DNA from: Spirochaetaceae bacterium
GTDB taxonomy: Bacteria > Spirochaetota > Spirochaetia > B11-G9
Assembly (NCBI GenBank): GCA_030600745.1
Contig: JAUVLL010000126.1
Coordinates: 1 to 8,471 of the forward strand
Length of the DNA: 8,471 bases
Direction of reading: 5' to 3'
Numbering within the stretch: the first letter of the stretch is position 1; each line of letters begins with the position of its first letter. Below the pieces are notes generated by a model. It was not told the DNA's origin. It did not search any database and saw nothing but the letters and a program-made list of their open reading frames with translations. Below are positions 6,287-8,471 of the stretch, in pieces. Both the position numbers and the translations under genes were made by a program.

Positions 6287-7063
6287 ATGTCACATAAGAA
6301 AAAAGTTCTCGCTATTCACTGCCACCCGGATGATATTGAATTTATGATGGCAGGAACTCTGTTCCTGTTAAAAAAAGCTGGTTGTGAGCTCCATTATATG
6401 AATCTTGCCAATGGATGTTATGGAAGTGCTGTGTATTCCAGAGAGGAAGCAATACATGTGCGTAAAAAGGAGGCAATAAATGCAGCAGCTTTTCTTGGTG
6501 CAGAATTCCATGATAGTTTAGTAGATGACCTTAATGTTTTTTATAATCAGGAGCTTATTAAAAGAACAATGGCGGTCATAAGGCAGATTAAGCCCGATAT
6601 TTTGCTTCTCCCTTCGCCGGAAGAATATATGGAAGACCACATGAATACAAGTAGAATAGGGGTTACTGCAGCATTTTGCAGAGGAATGCCTAATTATATT
6701 TCCATTCCCCGGGTACCTGCTATTGCAATGGAGATGGCAGTTTATCATTCTATGCCCTACGGTTTGGCTGATGGACTGCGTCGAAAGATAATACCTGATT
6801 TCTATATAGATATCGAAAGTACTATTGATGAAAAAACAAAGATGCTTGGTTTCCACAAGAGCCAGAAAGAATGGCTTGATAAAAGCCAGGGGATCGATTC
6901 CTATTTAAAAACAATGCAGGAGATGAGTGCAGAAATGGGGAAGAATTCTGAAAAATACAGATATGCAGAGGGTTGGAGGAGACATTCCCATCTGGGTTTT
7001 TCTTCGAAAGAGATTATGCCTCTGGAAGAGATTCTTAAGGATTATATTAGAGATCTGTTGTAA
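6287..7063 (+). CDS. PIG-L-family zinc-dependent N-deacetylase (LmbE-like)
   Basis: This 258-residue cytosolic protein fits the PIG-L/LmbE family. The N-terminal motif H11-C-H13-P-D-D16 after the first strand supplies the zinc ligands H13 and D16 and the general base D15. The third zinc ligand is probably H118 in MEDHMN, the place of the usual HPDH motif. Relatives include MshB, BshB and GlcNAc-PI deacetylase, which remove N-acetyl groups from glucosamine-containing molecules. Here it probably deacylates an amino-sugar or aminocyclitol substrate, which makes sense beside an aminotransferase and a sugar importer. GGGAGGAG at 6271-6278 lies eight bases before ATG 6287. The gap from the aminotransferase is 31 bases. 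No signal peptide is visible, so it acts after uptake. The exact substrate is not readable. Confidence 0.92.
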   Translation: MSHKKKVLAIHCHPDDIEFMMAGTLFLLKKAGCELHYMNLANGCYGSAVYSREEAIHVRKKEAINAAAFLGAEFHDSLVDDLNVFYNQELIKRTMAVIRQIKPDILLLPSPEEYMEDHMNTSRIGVTAAFCRGMPNYISIPRVPAIAMEMAVYHSMPYGLADGLRRKIIPDFYIDIESTIDEKTKMLGFHKSQKEWLDKSQGIDSYLKTMQEMSAEMGKNSEKYRYAEGWRRHSHLGFSSKEIMPLEEILKDYIRDLL

Positions 7064-7077
7064 GGAGATAGTTTTAC

Positions 7078-8427
7078 ATGAATACATTAACTAATTTTCT
7101 GGATGTTTTTTTCAGCTTTAAACCTTATGTGATGCTTCCTCTGTTTATGCTTGTAATTGCTCTTATTGTAAGAATGAAGATTTCTGCCGCCCTTCAATCT
7201 GCATTAAAGCTGGCCGTCGGATTTGCCGGTGTTTTTATTGTTTTTGCATTTTTTGTTGACAATATTAAGCCTGCAGTAGAGTCAATCATGATAGTACGGG
7301 GGCTTTATTTCCCTGTTCTTGATGTGGGATGGCCTCCTCTGGCTGCAATAACCTGGGGATCACCAATAGCACCCCTGTCTATCCCCCTGATAATAGTGAT
7401 AAATATTGTTATGATCGCAACGAATACAACAAAAACTGTCTATATCGATATGTGGAATTTCTGGCATCTTGCGCTTATGGGAGCGTTTGTCTTAAGTTCA
7501 ACGGATAGTTTCCTGCTTGGGATGTCTGCGGTTGCCCTTATTACCATTTACAACATTAAAATGGCCGACTGGACTGCTCCTCACGTGGAACTTGAAGGTG
7601 GATTACCGGGTGTTACCATATCCCCCATTTCAGTTGTAGGGCTTCTTCCTTTTTTTGTAACCATGGACTATATCTATGATCGGATACCCGGATTTAAGAA
7701 TCTAAAGTACAACCCTGAAAAGGATGGTGGTTCTATAGGCCTGCTTGCAGAACCGATGATTATTGGTGTTATTATAGGGTTGCTGCTTGGTGCTGCAGCC
7801 GGTTATTCAGTAAAACTGATTCTTGAGTTAAGCATCCATCTGGCAGCAGTTATGTTTCTTCTTCCTAAATGCGGAGGTCTGATCGGTGAGGGGATTAGTC
7901 CTGTGTCCCAGGCACTGAAAGAATGGATTCAAAGTCGTTTCCCGAAGAAGCATGAACTGTATGTTGCTGTAAATCCCGAAATTTTAATGAGTAATAAATC
8001 TGTTATGATATCAGGACTTGTATTGATGCCTATTGCCCTTGCAATAGCTCTTGTCCTTCCAGGGAATAGAGTTCTTCCTCTCGGGGATCTTCCTAATCTG
8101 ATTTCTATAACTGCAGTAACTGTTCTTGTGAGCAGGGGCAATGTTATAAGAAGCATAGCTACAGGAATTCCTATTGTCGTAACTTTTCTCCTTATTTCAT
8201 CCAAACTTGCAGGTTTAATAACCAGGCTGTCTGCTGAAACAGGAATTACCTTCGGGGCAGGTCAGGAGATAACGGCCTTTACAGATGGAGGAAATCATAT
8301 TCGTTTCTATCTTCTCTACCTTTTTCAGGGTAATTGGGTTGCAATTGCTATTATTCCGGTTATTTTCGGTATGATGTATCTGGGTTACCATAGAGCTTCA
8401 GTTTTGCGAAAAACCGCGAACGTATAA
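7078..8427 (+). CDS. PTS sugar transporter subunit IIC, galactitol (GatC) family
   Basis: This 449-residue polytopic membrane protein has the GatC family's length. Family motifs visible in order are DVGW at 82-85, WGSPIAP at 93-99, DMWNFWH at 124-130 (DIWNFWH in E. coli GatC), ADWTA at 163-167, a DRIPG loop near 201-205, LLAEP at 222-226 (the GEP motif region) and LLPKCGGLI at 261-269. About ten hydrophobic segments are visible, among them roughly 18-31, 44-61, 98-115, 131-152, 222-244, 309-327 and 421-445. EIIC forms the membrane channel, and the sugar is phosphorylated by IIB during uptake. IIA and IIB domains are absent from this protein and this window, so they should be encoded nearby or supplied in trans. 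AAGGAG overlaps the preceding stop (7062-7067). Galactitol need not be the substrate; the neighbours suggest an amino- or acylamino-carbohydrate. Confidence 0.93.
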   Translation: MNTLTNFLDVFFSFKPYVMLPLFMLVIALIVRMKISAALQSALKLAVGFAGVFIVFAFFVDNIKPAVESIMIVRGLYFPVLDVGWPPLAAITWGSPIAPLSIPLIIVINIVMIATNTTKTVYIDMWNFWHLALMGAFVLSSTDSFLLGMSAVALITIYNIKMADWTAPHVELEGGLPGVTISPISVVGLLPFFVTMDYIYDRIPGFKNLKYNPEKDGGSIGLLAEPMIIGVIIGLLLGAAAGYSVKLILELSIHLAAVMFLLPKCGGLIGEGISPVSQALKEWIQSRFPKKHELYVAVNPEILMSNKSVMISGLVLMPIALAIALVLPGNRVLPLGDLPNLISITAVTVLVSRGNVIRSIATGIPIVVTFLLISSKLAGLITRLSAETGITFGAGQEITAFTDGGNHIRFYLLYLFQGNWVAIAIIPVIFGMMYLGYHRASVLRKTANV

Positions 8428-8471
8428 ATCTGATCAATGCTCTTGCGGATGATCTGATCGATGGATGCAAT
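8428..8471. other. Last 44 bases after the EIIC gene: no supportable feature
   Basis: One frame (from 8394 to the window end) stays open but has no ATG, GTG or TTG in the visible part. An ATG at 8461 has no ribosome binding site. No terminator hairpin is visible. The cluster may continue past the edge, for example with IIA and IIB subunits, but the sequence does not show it. Confidence 0.5.

Noticed and set aside
6518..6856. 112-codon open frame on the - strand opposite the deacetylase gene
   Set aside because: It is antisense to a gene with clear catalytic motifs, and its composition (many Ile, Cys and His) is typical of a reverse-frame shadow. The other antisense frames in the window were rejected for the same reason.
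8437..8471. Start of a further gene after EIIC (ATG at 8437, 8449 or 8461)
   Set aside because: The first two meet a stop within a few codons and the third has no ribosome binding site and only 11 bases of sequence.

Overview
The window is a compact, single-strand (+) accessory carbohydrate cluster from a low-to-moderate GC bacterium, probably anaerobic. The organism cannot be named from this sequence. AT-rich coding, strong AGGAG-type ribosome binding sites, a galactitol-family PTS permease and a UroD-type protein upstream would fit Spirochaetota or Clostridia. No RNA gene, insertion sequence, CRISPR array or phage gene is visible.

Layout. Positions 1-95 are the last 30 codons of an upstream gene, most like the uroporphyrinogen decarboxylase/methyltransferase family. 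A 155-base gap (96-250) follows. It holds an 8-bp inverted repeat (183-213), two extended -10-like motifs and the AGGAG site of the first full gene. Eight same-strand genes then run from 251 to 8427: Gfo/Idh/MocA oxidoreductase (A), xylose-isomerase-like TIM-barrel protein (B), a second Gfo/Idh/MocA oxidoreductase (C), a second TIM-barrel protein (D), a divergent glucosamine-6-phosphate deaminase (NagB)-like protein (E), a DegT/DnrJ/EryC1/StrS PLP aminotransferase (F), a PIG-L zinc deacetylase (G), and a PTS EIIC of the galactitol (GatC) family (H). C and D overlap by 11 bases, and D and E overlap as ATGA. The other gaps are 10-31 bases, except for 67 bases before F. That gap can fold into a long helix covering F's ribosome binding site. 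The last 44 bases hold no supportable gene.

How the genes may work together (inference). The set reads as a catabolic operon for an amino- or acylamino-carbohydrate. EIIC would import it with phosphorylation, using IIA and IIB subunits encoded elsewhere. PIG-L would remove an N-acyl group, the aminotransferase would exchange an amine for a ketone, the two NAD(P)-dependent oxidoreductases and two metal-dependent TIM-barrel enzymes would carry out redox and epimerisation or elimination at sugar carbons, and the NagB-like protein would act on an aldose/ketose or amino-sugar step. The same enzyme classes occur in kanosamine (NtdA/NtdC), scyllo-inosamine/aminocyclitol and rhizopine (MocA/MocC) pathways. 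I do not recognise this exact combination as a described system. The most unusual protein is E, which keeps the NagB fold motifs but has lost catalytic-site and phosphate-site residues.
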